NCBI GenBank assembly: GCA_037974965.1
Contig: JBBPFI010000002.1
Coordinates: forward strand, 1,984,001 to 2,048,000
Reading direction: 5' to 3'
Origin: Dacryopinax spathularia
Lineage: Eukaryota; Basidiomycota; Dacrymycetes; Dacrymycetales; Dacrymycetaceae
DNA: 64,000 bases
A program made the translations under genes and the position numbers. The notes under the pieces were generated by a model. The model was not told the origin of the DNA. It worked only from the letters and a program-made list of their open reading frames with translations, and searched no databases. This document shows positions 28,413-39,174 of this stretch, piece by piece. Positions within the stretch are counted from its first letter, which is position 1, and every line of letters begins with the position of its first letter.

Positions 28413-31146
28413 ATGTCGCAATCATATTTCCCGACCTACCGCCCACTCCGCCCATCACCTGAGTCTCTCGAGGATATCACACCCTTGCCTACCCCGGCAC
28501 GTGAGGGCGAGGTGGACGTCCAGCTCGGAAGGGAGAAGGTGGATGATGTGCAGCAGTATCAGGAGCAACGCGATCGGTGAGTCTAGTTCGGCAACTTCAC
28601 TCTCGCAGCCCGCTGATCAGCCATTCAACAGCTTGACCAACGCCATTGACGCGACATCCGCTATTCTTACCGACTTGCGCGAATTCAACAAGACATCATG
28701 GGTTGTTCGGTATCCGCATTTGAGGCCATCGACTTCGCAGCGTCCCGGCATACACCCTAACGCCCGTCGCTCATTGTCATTCGCTGATGATCCTTCGACA
28801 TCTACGGAAGTTGTTGTCACGCCTCCCATCGAAGGAAGGCTGCGTCGCACGATGACAACCGCGGCGCCCTCAGCTGATACAGAGGCATCAACCGAGGTTC
28901 CTTCGGCAATGGACAAAGCGCCTGCCTACGAAGCGGAAGGCCTAGTACCAAAATCCGATACCGACTTCCACGTCCTCCGCCTTGACCTGAAGCTTGGTCC
29001 CCACGGTACGGCTACCTCCGGCCCAACACTTGTCAGCCAGCTCGAGAAGTCATCAATTGCGTCGCTGTTATCCGAGCGCATCGCAACCAGCTTGATCCAC
29101 CTGTCTAAGCTGCGCGCGCGTGTGCAGGATACATCCAGCAAGGTGCTCGTTACCGGTGACTTGAACGCGGGCAAGAGTACTTTCGTGAACGCCCTTCTTC
29201 GCCGTGAGGTCATGCCGGTTGACCAGCAACCTTGCACAACAATGTTTTGCGAGGTTCATGATGCGGCTGATAACAACGGTGTCGAGGAGGCACATGTAGT
29301 CAAAGAGGGGTGTACCTACAACCATGATGACGAGTCGACATTCACTCGCCACAGTCTCGCTGAACTTGAAGAGATTGTCACCGACTCCGACGCGCAGCGT
29401 ATCCTCAAGCTCTACGTCAACGACCCCCGCGATCCTCAATCGTCTCTCCTCAATAACGGCACGGTCAACATTTCGCTCATTGATGCTCCCGGCCTGAACC
29501 GCGACAGCCTGAAGACCACGGCTCTCTTCGCGCGCCAGGAGGAGATCGACGTTGTCGTATTTGTCGTCAGCGCGGAAAACCATTTCACCCTCTCGGCAAA
29601 AGAGTTCCTTTGGAACGCTAGCAATGAGAAGGCATACCTATTCATCGTCGTCAACCGTTTCGACCAGATCCGTGACAAGGCACGCTGCAAGCGCCTCGTG
29701 CTTGAACAAATTCGCCAACTCTCTCCCCGCACGTGGGAAGATGCCGCCGATCTTGTCCACTTCGTCGATTCCGCGTCCGTCATCGAGAAGGGTGAAGTTT
29801 CCGAGTCCTTCCAGAACCTGGAGCATTCTCTACGCTCTTTCGTTTTGCAGAAGCGCGAGAAGTCGAAGCTTCTTCCTGCTATCACCTTCCTCAACAAAAT
29901 CCTCTCCGACCTTGACTTGCTCACGTCGGCTAATGCGCTCGTCGCATCAGCTGAACTCAAGCAGGCCCAGGACGACCTCGCTCGGGCGAGGCCGATCTTG
30001 GAGAAGATGCTGGCTGGCCGTGAGGAGCTGGATGAAGCCCTCGCATCCGTTGAGGATACTATGAGTGGTGAGGCTGGAGAGAGGGCCAAGCAACGCTTGG
30101 AGAAGGCATTGGACTTGGTCGGCAAGGGCCAGAGCGCTATGCCCGAAATCATCTCGATGCCATCGTTCCCTGGCCTTTGGCAGCTGTGGCAGTACACCCG
30201 CGATGTCAAGAAGGCCCTTCTTCTCAGCATCGACGAGGCGGTCAAGGCTGCCGAGAACGACGCTCGAGCTCTCGCCGTTGAGGGTGTCACCAAGATCACT
30301 ACTCTGGGCGACGCTCATCTGCCAGTCGGTGTCGAGCGTTCGAAGCGCATCTTCAAGCCTGAGGCGATGTTCGTCGTTCGCCCGGGACACCACAAGCGGC
30401 GCAGTTCCTTGAACGCTGTCGTTGTTGGTGGTGCATATGGTTTAGGCATTGGTCTTGCCGCACAACCAAATGCTTTCGACGTCGAGTTCCGCGACATCAT
30501 CGACATGCGCCATTACCTGATGCGGTTCGCCTTGATTGGCTCCTCCGACGAAAGCAAGTTGTCCTCCCAGGAAGAATCCGATATCTCCACCAGCGCAATC
30601 AGCATGCTCTCCGTCGGTGTGGGCGCTGTGACCATGGTTGGCGGCAAGACGCTCGGCGCTCGCGGTCTGATCGAAGGCCTCGTCCGCATCGGGGATCTGT
30701 TCGGCAACGCCGCCACCCGCAAGTGGGCAGCACCTCTTGCTGGTGCCGTCGTCCTCGGCGCAACACTGTACTTCGTGTACGAGCTGCCCAACACTATCCC
30801 GCGTACTGTTGGTCGCCACCTCAAGACCGTGCTGTCTGCCAGCGGTCCCCTCCCAGGCCAGACATCATCACCGACGGCGGTCGAGCAAATGGCCTTCGCG
30901 CCTGCGCATGCGCACCGGATAGCCAAGGAGACCCGAAAGGTCATGCGCCTGGCTGCTTGGGACCTCCGCGAGAGGTTCCGTCAAGCAGTGGATGAGCGAG
31001 CCACGGAAGTGAAGAATTGGGAGGAGGTCGAGCGCGTAGCTCAGCGTGCGGTGGAGTGGTTCGAGGAATGCGGAAAGCGGGCAGAGGAGGTCAGAGAAAA
31101 GGCTGGCCTGACTGGCGCTGTGGATGCGCCAGTGCTGGCCCAGTGA
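28413..31146 (+). CDS. FZO1: Mitofusin, transmembrane GTPase Fzo1
   Basis: Outer-mitochondrial-membrane dynamin-related GTPase that tethers and fuses mitochondria. Exons 28413-28576 and 28632-31146 give 892 aa, close to yeast Fzo1. The G domain shows P-loop GDLNAGKST (about residue 229), G2 region QPCTTMFCE, G3 DAPG (about 338) and G4 NRFD (about 395; usually NKxD). Two hydrophobic segments between about residues 710 and 775 form the membrane hairpin, flanked by helical heptad-repeat regions on both sides. The frame is open upstream of 28413, but translation from there would hit the family start poorly; MSQSYFPTYRPL is chosen because the family's N-terminal region begins in the short first exon. 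Confidence 0.93.
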
Positions 31147-31686
31147 TCTACTGGCCAGAATTGGATGGAGGAGTGGAGTCGAGATCACCGCTCAAAAATA
31201 TGCCTAATACCTTTGGAACTTGCACTATGAGAAACCTTTGTATGTAACTTTATGTATGGAAAACATGCACATTCGTTATCGAACAATTTGTGCCTTCAGA
31301 GGACTGCGGTGGTTGCCGAGGCATCGGAAAGGGACCGCGCCTACTTCGTTTGTCCGGTCGACCATGTCGATCACACAACTGAAGATCAGCTTGCATGCTC
31401 TCACGGCTACTTCCTGTGCTTCCATTCTTCGTAGCAGCACACGAATGGTATGCGCCCAGGTAAGACGCCCTTGTCTTTTCAGGCACCCGCAGGACAACTC
31501 GACAAGCAGGCGATGCACGGCAAACGGCTCCTCAGGGACCATGGTCTGCGTTCACCACGAGTCTGCATGAATGGCCGCACAGTCTGAAAATGGACCAAGG
31601 TCTATAAGTACCTGGTCACCATGCACGATGCCGTGGTACCCTCAACCTTCTGTGACATTAACATATATTGGGCGCACTGCTGAAAC
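31147..31686. other. Intergenic
   Basis: The 540 bases between mitofusin and the aspartic protease hold only short frames without similarity. If the protease has an upstream signal-peptide exon, it would have to lie here, but I could not find one. Confidence 0.4.
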
Positions 31687-33455
31687 ATGACTGAAGGCGT
31701 CGGCGCTACGTTCAGTCGCTTCAAGCGGAACCACCGCTGGGCCAGAAATGGCAAGATGGACTACGGTACGCTTCTGCTCTGCTTGACGATATTTCGCTAC
31801 TCACTATAATCAGCACGCTCTGTGCGTAAGTGGAACATAGCACCAAGCGACCAAACTACATTCCACATCAAGGACGGCAAACTCATCCGCCATCACGCCC
31901 CGCCTGCTGCGCACTTCGTACCTTCTGACCATTCTCCGCCGATTACGGACGCAGGTCATCTACATACAGCGCACAAGCCATATCTGATGCAGAAGAACGC
32001 TGTTGAGTCGGTCTCTCCTGCAGCTACAGCTGCTGCTCCGCATCCCGCGGCGTCGGTCGGTCCCGTCATCGGTCCTGGAGAGTCGGAAGTGTCGGCCGAA
32101 GGCGTTCAGAACGGTGCGATGACATCTCGCTCATACCTGTTCTTTCTGATACCTATCCAGACCTCGAGTTCGTGGTCCCTGTCGTACGGTTTCCCTTGCC
32201 TCACTTCGCACCTGTGCTCAGCTGGATACTAGACTATCGGTACACCAGGTGTTACGGCGCACCTCGACTTCGACACTGGATCTGCGGATCTGTAAGACCG
32301 ATAACTGTCAACTTCAGCCCAAGCTGAATTCGCCCTTGTAGGTGGGTCTGGGGCCCCCAGATCCAAGCCGATCGGACCAAACATACTCTCTATGACCCTT
32401 CTGCATCCGCGAGTGCAAAACCGCTTGACGGATTATGGTGGAGGATCACGTGAGTTTGCCATGCTATGCAGGCATCATCCGCTCACGGATTACTTCCAGG
32501 TATGGAGATGGGTCAATCGCTGCTGGAGATGTGCACACAGACACTCTCAACCTGGGTGGGGTCGCTTTGCCCGCTCAGAGTATCCAAGTTGCAACGGCTC
32601 TCTCGGACAGCTTTCTGAGCGAAGACGGCTCAGATGGACTCCTTGGGCTCGCATTCCCGAACATGAACACAGTCCAGCCCAGCCAACAAGTGGTAAGCAT
32701 TGCACCTCTATTGCAAGGTTTGCCTCATTCATTTGCCTTGCAGACGCCAATGGCGAATCTTATTGCCAAGAATCTCCTTGTGAAGCCAATCTTTACCGTC
32801 AAGCTAGACAAGGACGATGCGAACGGGTTTTACACTTTTGGCGAAATCGCTCCTGATTCGCACAGTGGTGTCAAGAGCGAAGACATCAAGTATCAGCCCG
32901 TGATCACCGATCACGGGTTCTGGGAGTTTGCGAGCCCGACGATCCGCGTGGGTGACGTGTTGGTGAAGCGAGAGCCGGGGAATACTGCGATCGCTGTAAG
33001 GGCCCCGTCTATTTCTGCATACCCCTTGAATGACGTTCCATATCAGGATACCGGTACTACCATCTTGCTGCTCTCCGATGCCGCTTGCCAGCTGGTATAC
33101 AGTAAGATCCCGGGAGCTGTACTTTCGCCAAACGCAGGAGGGTGGGTCATTCCGAGCACGGCGGCCCCTCCTCAGGTATCATTCGGGGTCGGCCCCGACG
33201 GCCTCGAATATACCATATCGGGCGAAGATCTCAAGTACCAGGATCTCGGAGATGGAACGCATTACGGCTCTATCCAGAGCCGTGGTCAAACCGCCTACGA
33301 TATTCTTGGAGACGTAAGGCGGTTGTGGTTCTTAACTTCTTTGTTTCGATGGCGTCGCTTACAATAACCAGGTCTTCTTGCGCCGGGTATATGCGGTCTT
33401 TGATCAGACGCCGGGCCAACCGAAGATCGGTTTTGCTCAACGGGTTCTCGACTGA
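31687..33455 (+). CDS. Pepsin-like aspartic protease (family A1)
   Basis: Endopeptidase of the penicillopepsin type. Clear blocks: a propeptide-like segment (RNGKMDYARSVRKWNI), LEFVVPVTIGTPG, first active site DFDTGSADLW, flap WRITYGDGSIAAG, second active site ADTGTTILLL, and C-terminal FDQTPGQPKIGFAQ. Well supported introns: 31766-31813, the ones joining VVPV to TIGTPG and DL to WVWGP, the flap intron, one before the DTGT block, and the last at about 33316-33371. One boundary is unresolved: between about 31950 and 32110 the frame must change, most simply by an intron 31955-32109 with a weak donor. No signal peptide follows the chosen start, odd for a family that is normally secreted or vacuolar; an upstream exon may be missing. 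Confidence 0.8.
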
Positions 33456-33835
33456 TTCGACGTACACAGAATCTAGTAGCACCAGTCTAGCTCATACCAC
33501 TGTTGCTATTTGGAACGATCATTGCTGGACAGTGTTTCTTGCGGACTACATACGCCTTATGTCGTGCCTATAGTCGACAATTCCGAGGCCCCAAGGACCC
33601 GACACATTGGATCCGCAAGTGCTTCCCCAAGCATCGGAAGATAGTAGAATGGCAAGCTCCGCGCCACGTGTCAGCCTCACTCCACAACATCCTCGCTTTG
33701 CTGTGACTGTTCTGGATGGATCTCTTGTACACGATCACCTCGTAAGCCTGCCGCTGCAGTCCGGTGGTCAACCCTGCTTTCGTCCTTCTTGCTTACTTGC
33801 CACTTCCGACTCACCCTAGCGCGCAGTACACGACG
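33456..33835. other. Intergenic
   Basis: The 380 bases between the aspartic protease and the first tandem SET gene contain no supported feature. They presumably hold the terminator of one and promoter of the other. Confidence 0.4.
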
Positions 33836-35295
33836 ATGTTACCCCGGAGAGCGCCCCCACCCCGCGAGCCGGAAATGACCTACATAGAGGCGAACGAGAA
33901 CACCCGCAAAATCTTCCTTCAGCAAGGGATGCCCTTCATCTCGACTGGCACCTCTCACGGAGCGTATCCTGGATCTAGGTCGGATCCGGTCACCGTCTTC
34001 GCCTTTTTGGGATTCGGAGCCACGGGCATGATCAACGACTGGGACACCTTCTGCATTACGCCCTCCGAGAATCGGACACCTTTGCGGGAACACCCTGCGT
34101 TTCTCACGAGTTTCGGGCCGGACTTGAAGAGACTTGCTGTACCAGTGAAAGTTGCGACTATCCCAGGGAAAGGCCGCGGTTTGCGCGCAATCAGAGACAT
34201 CTCTGCTGGCGAAACCCTGCTAATTGAAAGGCCTTTGGTGGTTTTTTCTGACATGATGGACGAGGGCACGTCGGTGAACTTGGACATGTACATTGACAAG
34301 GGGTTGACTCCCGAGCACAAGGGAGAGCTCTACTCCCTGCACAACTGCAAATCCAAAGCGCCCGGCATGGTCGAGTCCCTCAGCATCTTGCGAACCAACG
34401 CGCTCCCTACCAACCTGCCGTTCAACAAGAGCGAGTCCCATGCAGGAGTGTTCCACCGTATTTGCAGAGCAAATCATAGCTGCATGCCTAATGCAACGTA
34501 CGACTGGAGCTCGTGCGTGCTCGATAAAACGCGTTGGGACATGGTCTGACTCGAAACAGCGATTATTTCACCGGCATGCTGCGGAGTCTCCGCCCGATCA
34601 AACAAGGGGAGGAAGTTCTCATCACCTATCTTTCCAACACTCCGGACACGGCTGCCCATCGGAAGGCGGAGCTGCTGCGCAAATACTCGTTTGAATGCAG
34701 CTGCCCAGCGTGTTCGCTTCCCGATGCCGCCCGCAAAGCTTCCGATGAACGCCGTTGCGCCCTGCTCCAGCGTTACCCCCCTAAGAAGGCCCTTATCATG
34801 CCCAACGACTTGCATATACTATGCAATGGGTACAACCGTGCTTTTATTGAAGAAAGTCTACACATGTGTGAGATAGAGGGCCTCTTTGAGGAACGCGTGG
34901 ATCTCCTCATCAAGTACGCCGAATGCGAAGCCATGCGCGCCCGCTTTTCCGGCGATTTCAATTGGGCAGCAGAGCTGGCTAAGTGGGCGATGAAGGAGAT
35001 CCAAGTGATCGGCTGGTTTTCAGAATGGAGTCGGATGGATGATATTTTGAAGGAGAAAATTAAAATGGATGCAGCTCCGCCCAGACCCAATTTTATCGAG
35101 TATGTCGTTCGCCGCTCTGAGACATAACTGAGCTGAATACTGTTGCTCAGGTCCCTACGTCAGAAGCTCAGTGCTGAGGCAGAGGTGTCACTGTCCTTGG
35201 AGTCGGCACCGGTTCCTGCCCCAAATAGAGAGCTTGCAGAGGCACACGAGCAAGCTACCGTGGAGGAGCAGTTTCAAGATGCACCAGAATCATGA
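33836..35295 (+). CDS. SET-domain (SMYD-like) protein, tandem copy 1
   Basis: Exons 33836-34512, 34560-35099 and 35151-35295 give 453 aa. Order of blocks: N-terminal WDTFCI region, IPGKGRGLRA (SET motif I), CRANHSCMPNA (cofactor-binding), GEEVLITY with the catalytic Tyr, and post-SET CSCPAC. A helical C-terminal part ends in an acidic Glu/Gln-rich tail. There is no MYND finger, so it is SMYD-like in SET and post-SET only. Predicted soluble lysine methyltransferase using S-adenosylmethionine; substrate unknown. The ATG at 33836 is preferred over an upstream in-frame ATG (33764) because of alignment with copy 2. Exon 1 is 677 bases, the same as in copy 2, and both introns are phase 2 as in its paralogues. 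Confidence 0.85.
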
Positions 35296-35545
35296 CACAG
35301 AACTGTGCGCGTTGGTGCCCTGAGTTAGGTTCCCATATCCTGGGAGGTGAAGGGCGGCTTTCAGGAGAGTTCGCTACCCCGTAGTTTATAGAGAGCCAGT
35401 AACACCCCGTGACTTGGGCTGGAGGATGTCCATAGGTAGTATTGAGGTAATCGACCAGATGTAGAATCGAACCGCTCAGGGTTGAGTTACATGATGTATC
35501 ACCGTCTCAGGTGCATCATCTAATCTCCGCACTGGCAGCAAGCAA

Positions 35546-36210
35546 CTAATCACGATAGCACCGCTCCATGGTCTCCATGTCCTGCTGTAGCAGCCTTCTA
35601 ACCCGAGGACGAAAGGGACAGACCCGCTTCCATGGTCCCCCTATGGAGGAAATGCCAAAGATAGTGAGTCAAGGGGCAATTGGTAGCAGGATTTTGACGC
35701 ACAGGCGTGAAACCTTATGACGTCGTCGTGAGTGACGCCATAATATAAAACGCGTTCCCAGGAGAGATCGGCAGTACCCGGCCACTCCCATTCCACCGTC
35801 TCCCACTCCGATATGATGCTGTCCTCTCCCCTGTGTAGCAGACGCAGCACAGCACCGTGCTTCTTGTTGAAGAAACCAGGATACTTGGCGTCGAGTGCAT
35901 GCAGGTCAAGCTTCTGAACCGTGATGTAGGGGGGAAAGGGCCAGTCCTCCGTCGGGGGCTTATAGTTGGCAATGCTCTTGATTATGACAGGTTCGACGGA
36001 GTGGGCCGGTTGATCCTCTTCTATGATGGAGGCGATGTAGTGCCATAGTTCCGGAGGTAGAAAGCGGTCGCCCGGGTTAGAGCACAGGCGAGGTCCGACA
36101 TGACGTAACCAGTGCGGTCGCTTCTTGAGTTTGCTCCGAAGTAATAACAAAGAGCATGCGTGGTGCTTTCCCTCTCGTACTAGCTCGGTCGCCTCTTTGA
36201 CTAGGTACAT
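35546..36210 (-). CDS. LPPELWH-family protein, member 4
   Basis: Exons 35703-36210 and 35546-35640. The start (MYLVKEATELV) is set by alignment with members 2 and 3; the frame is open for 75 codons upstream without family match. Blocks: RSKLKKRPHWLRHVGPRL, LPPELWHYIASIIEED, VIIKSIANY, TVQKLDLHALDAKYPGF, WETVEWEWPGTAD, RVLYYGV, and GPWK right after the last intron. That intron has the same position and phase 1 as in members 2 and 3. The gene sits between two tandem SET genes on the opposite strand, tail to tail with the first (250 bases) and head to head with the second. Function unknown; predicted soluble. Confidence 0.75.
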
Positions 36211-37165
36211 GCTGTAGTTTGGGAGCAAGAGGCAGGAGATGGAAGACCAATGGCAAGACAATATCGACCGGCCGGCCGGCTGCTTTCTGATGCGGGCTGC
36301 AAACACGTGCCCTTGGCTCGGAAGACCGCTTTTGGATTTTGCGGGAACAGTCTTAAAGTCACGGACAGTAGACACGAGTGAGCTTGTCAAACACTCATCG
36401 CTCAATCTGTCCGCTTGGTTAGTGAACAGCTGCACGAATGGACTTCCGGAAGGCGGAACCTCCGCATTCTAACGGCCTCATAATTTCATTGACAACTGGA
36501 CGACTCGTCAACTTCCATGGAGGATTGCGACAGGAGCACATACGGATCTTGCAGCGTCTTCTATTTATAGTAGATATGATGCATATGCCTTTACTTTAAT
36601 ACCGACCAATCCAAAGAGGACTCGGCAAGGGTTACCAGGCGACCGTTAAGGAAGCTCGGTGAGTCGGTGCCCCCTTTGTCTTTAGACGCCCGAACGAGAC
36701 CCCGCAAGCTCGGTCACCGGTCCTTGCCCGCGCCTCGTCTTGATCGGACTGATCTCCTGATATTGTCTTTCAACCCAAACCAGTCATCATCGTCTCAGTT
36801 GCAACCGGATTTTCTTTCATTATTCCCAAGGTGCTACGGTAATTGCACGCACACAATCTCGATATCGAATGGTTAGGAGCCCCATCAGCGCCGCACCAAG
36901 AAGCGGACGTTCACAATCAGTGAAACAAAGACATTGGTTCGCTCGAGAAGGATGGGGAAGACGAAAGAAACGATCGATCTCTGCTGATAGGCTCGTCGCG
37001 TCGCGTGCCCTTTGTTGTCCGCCTTGAAGGGTGGGTCTGGGCAGCAACGGGACGTCGTCCCCTCTTGCTCAGCGACCACCATCAATCACTTCTCCCTCAC
37101 CCAGTTCAGTCCGGCTCGCATCGAACGACCTCCGACCAGCTCTCTCTCCCTTCTGCTCCTTCGCC
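36211..37165. other. Intergenic, divergent promoter region
   Basis: The 955 bases separate the divergent LPPELWH member 4 and SET copy 2, and so could serve both genes. An AT-rich patch near 36560-36600 is the only distinctive feature. No RNA gene or repeat was seen. Confidence 0.5.
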
Positions 37166-38642
37166 ATGCCTCGCAGTGCACAAGCTCATCCACCTCCAAG
37201 TCGAATTGAGGTATCGTACAACGAACATGCAGCCAAGGTTCTACTCAACGAGGGAGCAATGCCTACGATGATGAACCCGAACGCCTACGCTGCATTGTCA
37301 CCTGCTAGCGCTTCCGACGAGCCAGTCGTCACGGCCTGTATCCTCGCTTTCGGAGGGCCTGACAACAACTGGGACACGCTTTGCATCTGCCGCCCAGAAA
37401 ATAGGATTCCGCTGAGGGAGCACGCTCACTTCCGGAACTCGCTTGCTCCAGAGCTGAAGAAGCTTGCTATTCCCGTCCAGTTGGTCGATATCCCTGGAAA
37501 AGGACGTGGATTGCGAGCGACCAGAGATATCGCGACTGGCGACATCCTGATCATCGAGCGGCCTCTTCTTATCTGCAAGCATTTGCTGGATCTCACGACC
37601 GCTACCAACTTCGACATGGCAATCGACACTGGTTTGACCGCTCAGCATAAGAAGGAGTATTTCGCCTTGTACAACTGCAAGTCCAAGGCACCCGGAATGA
37701 TCGAATCGCTGAGCATCATGCGGACCAATTCCATCGGAGTCGAGTGGCCATTCGACAAGGACGAAACCCAAAACGCGGTTTTCAACTTGATCTCTCGCGC
37801 GAATCATAGCTGCATACCTAATGCCAGCCTTGTTTGGAACCCGTAGGTTCCATCTTCTCTCGAGTTTCCGAACGGTTCTCTGATCATAAGCAGAGAATAC
37901 GTCGTGGGACTCCTCCGCAGCGAGCGGCCTATCAAGAAGGGAGAGGAAATTACAATCCAGTACACAGATCTCTTCGATACCTCGGCCGCGCGAAAGGCCG
38001 ATGTCCTACGCAAGTACTCCTTCAATTGCACCTGCCCCGCTTGTACCCTTTCCCCTGCGCTGCAGAAGAAGTCCGACAAACGCCGCTCCGCTCTCAGTGA
38101 GCGTATCCCTCCCAAGGCAATCGCTTGGCCGACGGCCGATCCTGTGGCTTCCCGCAGGCTGCAGACGGGCTACGACGACGCATATATCGAGGAAACGCTG
38201 CATCTGTGCGAAGAAGAAGGCCTGATGTCACAGCGCGCGGGATTATTGGCCGGGTATGCCAACTACGAAGCCATGCGCGCCCGGATGATGGGCGATCCTG
38301 CATATTATACCCGCGCCGCCGAGATTGCCAAACGCGCAATTAAGGAGATCATCAAGATGGGTCACCTCGACGATTGGGAAATGCTCGACCAAATTATCAA
38401 GGAGAAGCGGAGAACCGAGAAAGAACCGAGCAGGCCCAACCTTATGCAGTGCGTCAGCTGCTTACTGCCAATCCATGAAAGTGCTGTCTTCTCGAATCAG
38501 CATGCTACAGTACATGAACGACTTGGCTGAGCGCGGTGGATCACCTCCGTCTCTAGAAGATATGTTTAAAATTAGCCAGCAATTTGGTACTTCAGGACTG
38601 TCACCGGCTCGCAAACCAGGGAGAAAGGGGAAGAAGCAATGA
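37166..38642 (+). CDS. SET-domain (SMYD-like) protein, tandem copy 2
   Basis: Exons 37166-37842, 37894-38448 and 38501-38642 give 457 aa. Closest in layout to copy 1: WDTLCICRPENR block, IPGKGRGLRATRDI, SRANHSCIPNA, GEEITIQY with catalytic Tyr, post-SET CTCPAC, then a helical region. It ends in a basic tail (RKPGRKGKKQ), unlike the acidic tail of copy 1. All expected SET residues are present, so it should be an active S-adenosylmethionine-dependent protein lysine methyltransferase. Substrate is not predictable from sequence. The start is chosen because it aligns with copy 1 and gives an identical first-exon length; an upstream in-frame ATG at 37031 exists. Confidence 0.87.
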
Positions 38643-39174
38643 AGCTACTCGTGAGCACCGCCTTCTCTCCATAAATTGTTCCCTGAGCGAGTCCTCTAGA
38701 GAAACTTCGGTTTGAAGATCCGTACTGTATCCGCGGTGACAAGGAGAGAAAGACAGATCGATCGTGTATTAGTAGAAGCACCGTGCGTTAGTAGGATCGC
38801 AACCGGTTAAGTCAAGCGTAGTAACAAAGACCAAATCAAGACAATCGTTGTAGCATGTTCCGCCTCTCAACAAAAGGCGAACCGGGCTCTGTAGCGCAAT
38901 AAAGGCTTTCCCAAAAACAACGCCAGATAAAGTTATGACGTACATTACCATGGTGATGGAGCCATCAGTCCATCTGCCGAATAAGGATAACATCTGGCTC
39001 CGTCAAACTCGCTCACTCGCGCATAGAGAGCTTCCCCGCTCTCCTTGCCAGCGAACAGCCCGGGGCTTGCTCTCTTTTACCCTGGCTGCCTTCTAGCTAC
39101 ACTATCAGCTCTGCTGTCAACCAAGAAAGCGAATACGAATATTTGCTCACTGTTATTCATCCAACACACCAGCG
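38643..39174. other. Intergenic
   Basis: The 532 bases between SET copies 2 and 3 carry no supported feature. They presumably hold the 3' end of one transcript and the promoter of the next. Confidence 0.4.

Noticed and set aside
29436-30299. 287-codon open frame antisense to mitofusin
   Set aside because: It mirrors the well-supported Fzo1 coding strand and has no family similarity; a by-product of codon bias.
31220-31570. Frames between mitofusin and the aspartic protease
   Set aside because: Short, overlapping on both strands, no similarity and no signal peptide that could belong to the protease.
31950-32130. Aspartic protease as a pseudogene
   Set aside because: Both active sites, the flap and the C-terminal block are intact and a GT-AG intron of right phase can bridge the frame change, so a gene model problem is likelier.
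35455-35540. T-loop-like GGTTCGATTCT on the minus strand
   Set aside because: No 5-base T stem, acceptor stem or anticodon arm could be formed, so it is not a tRNA.
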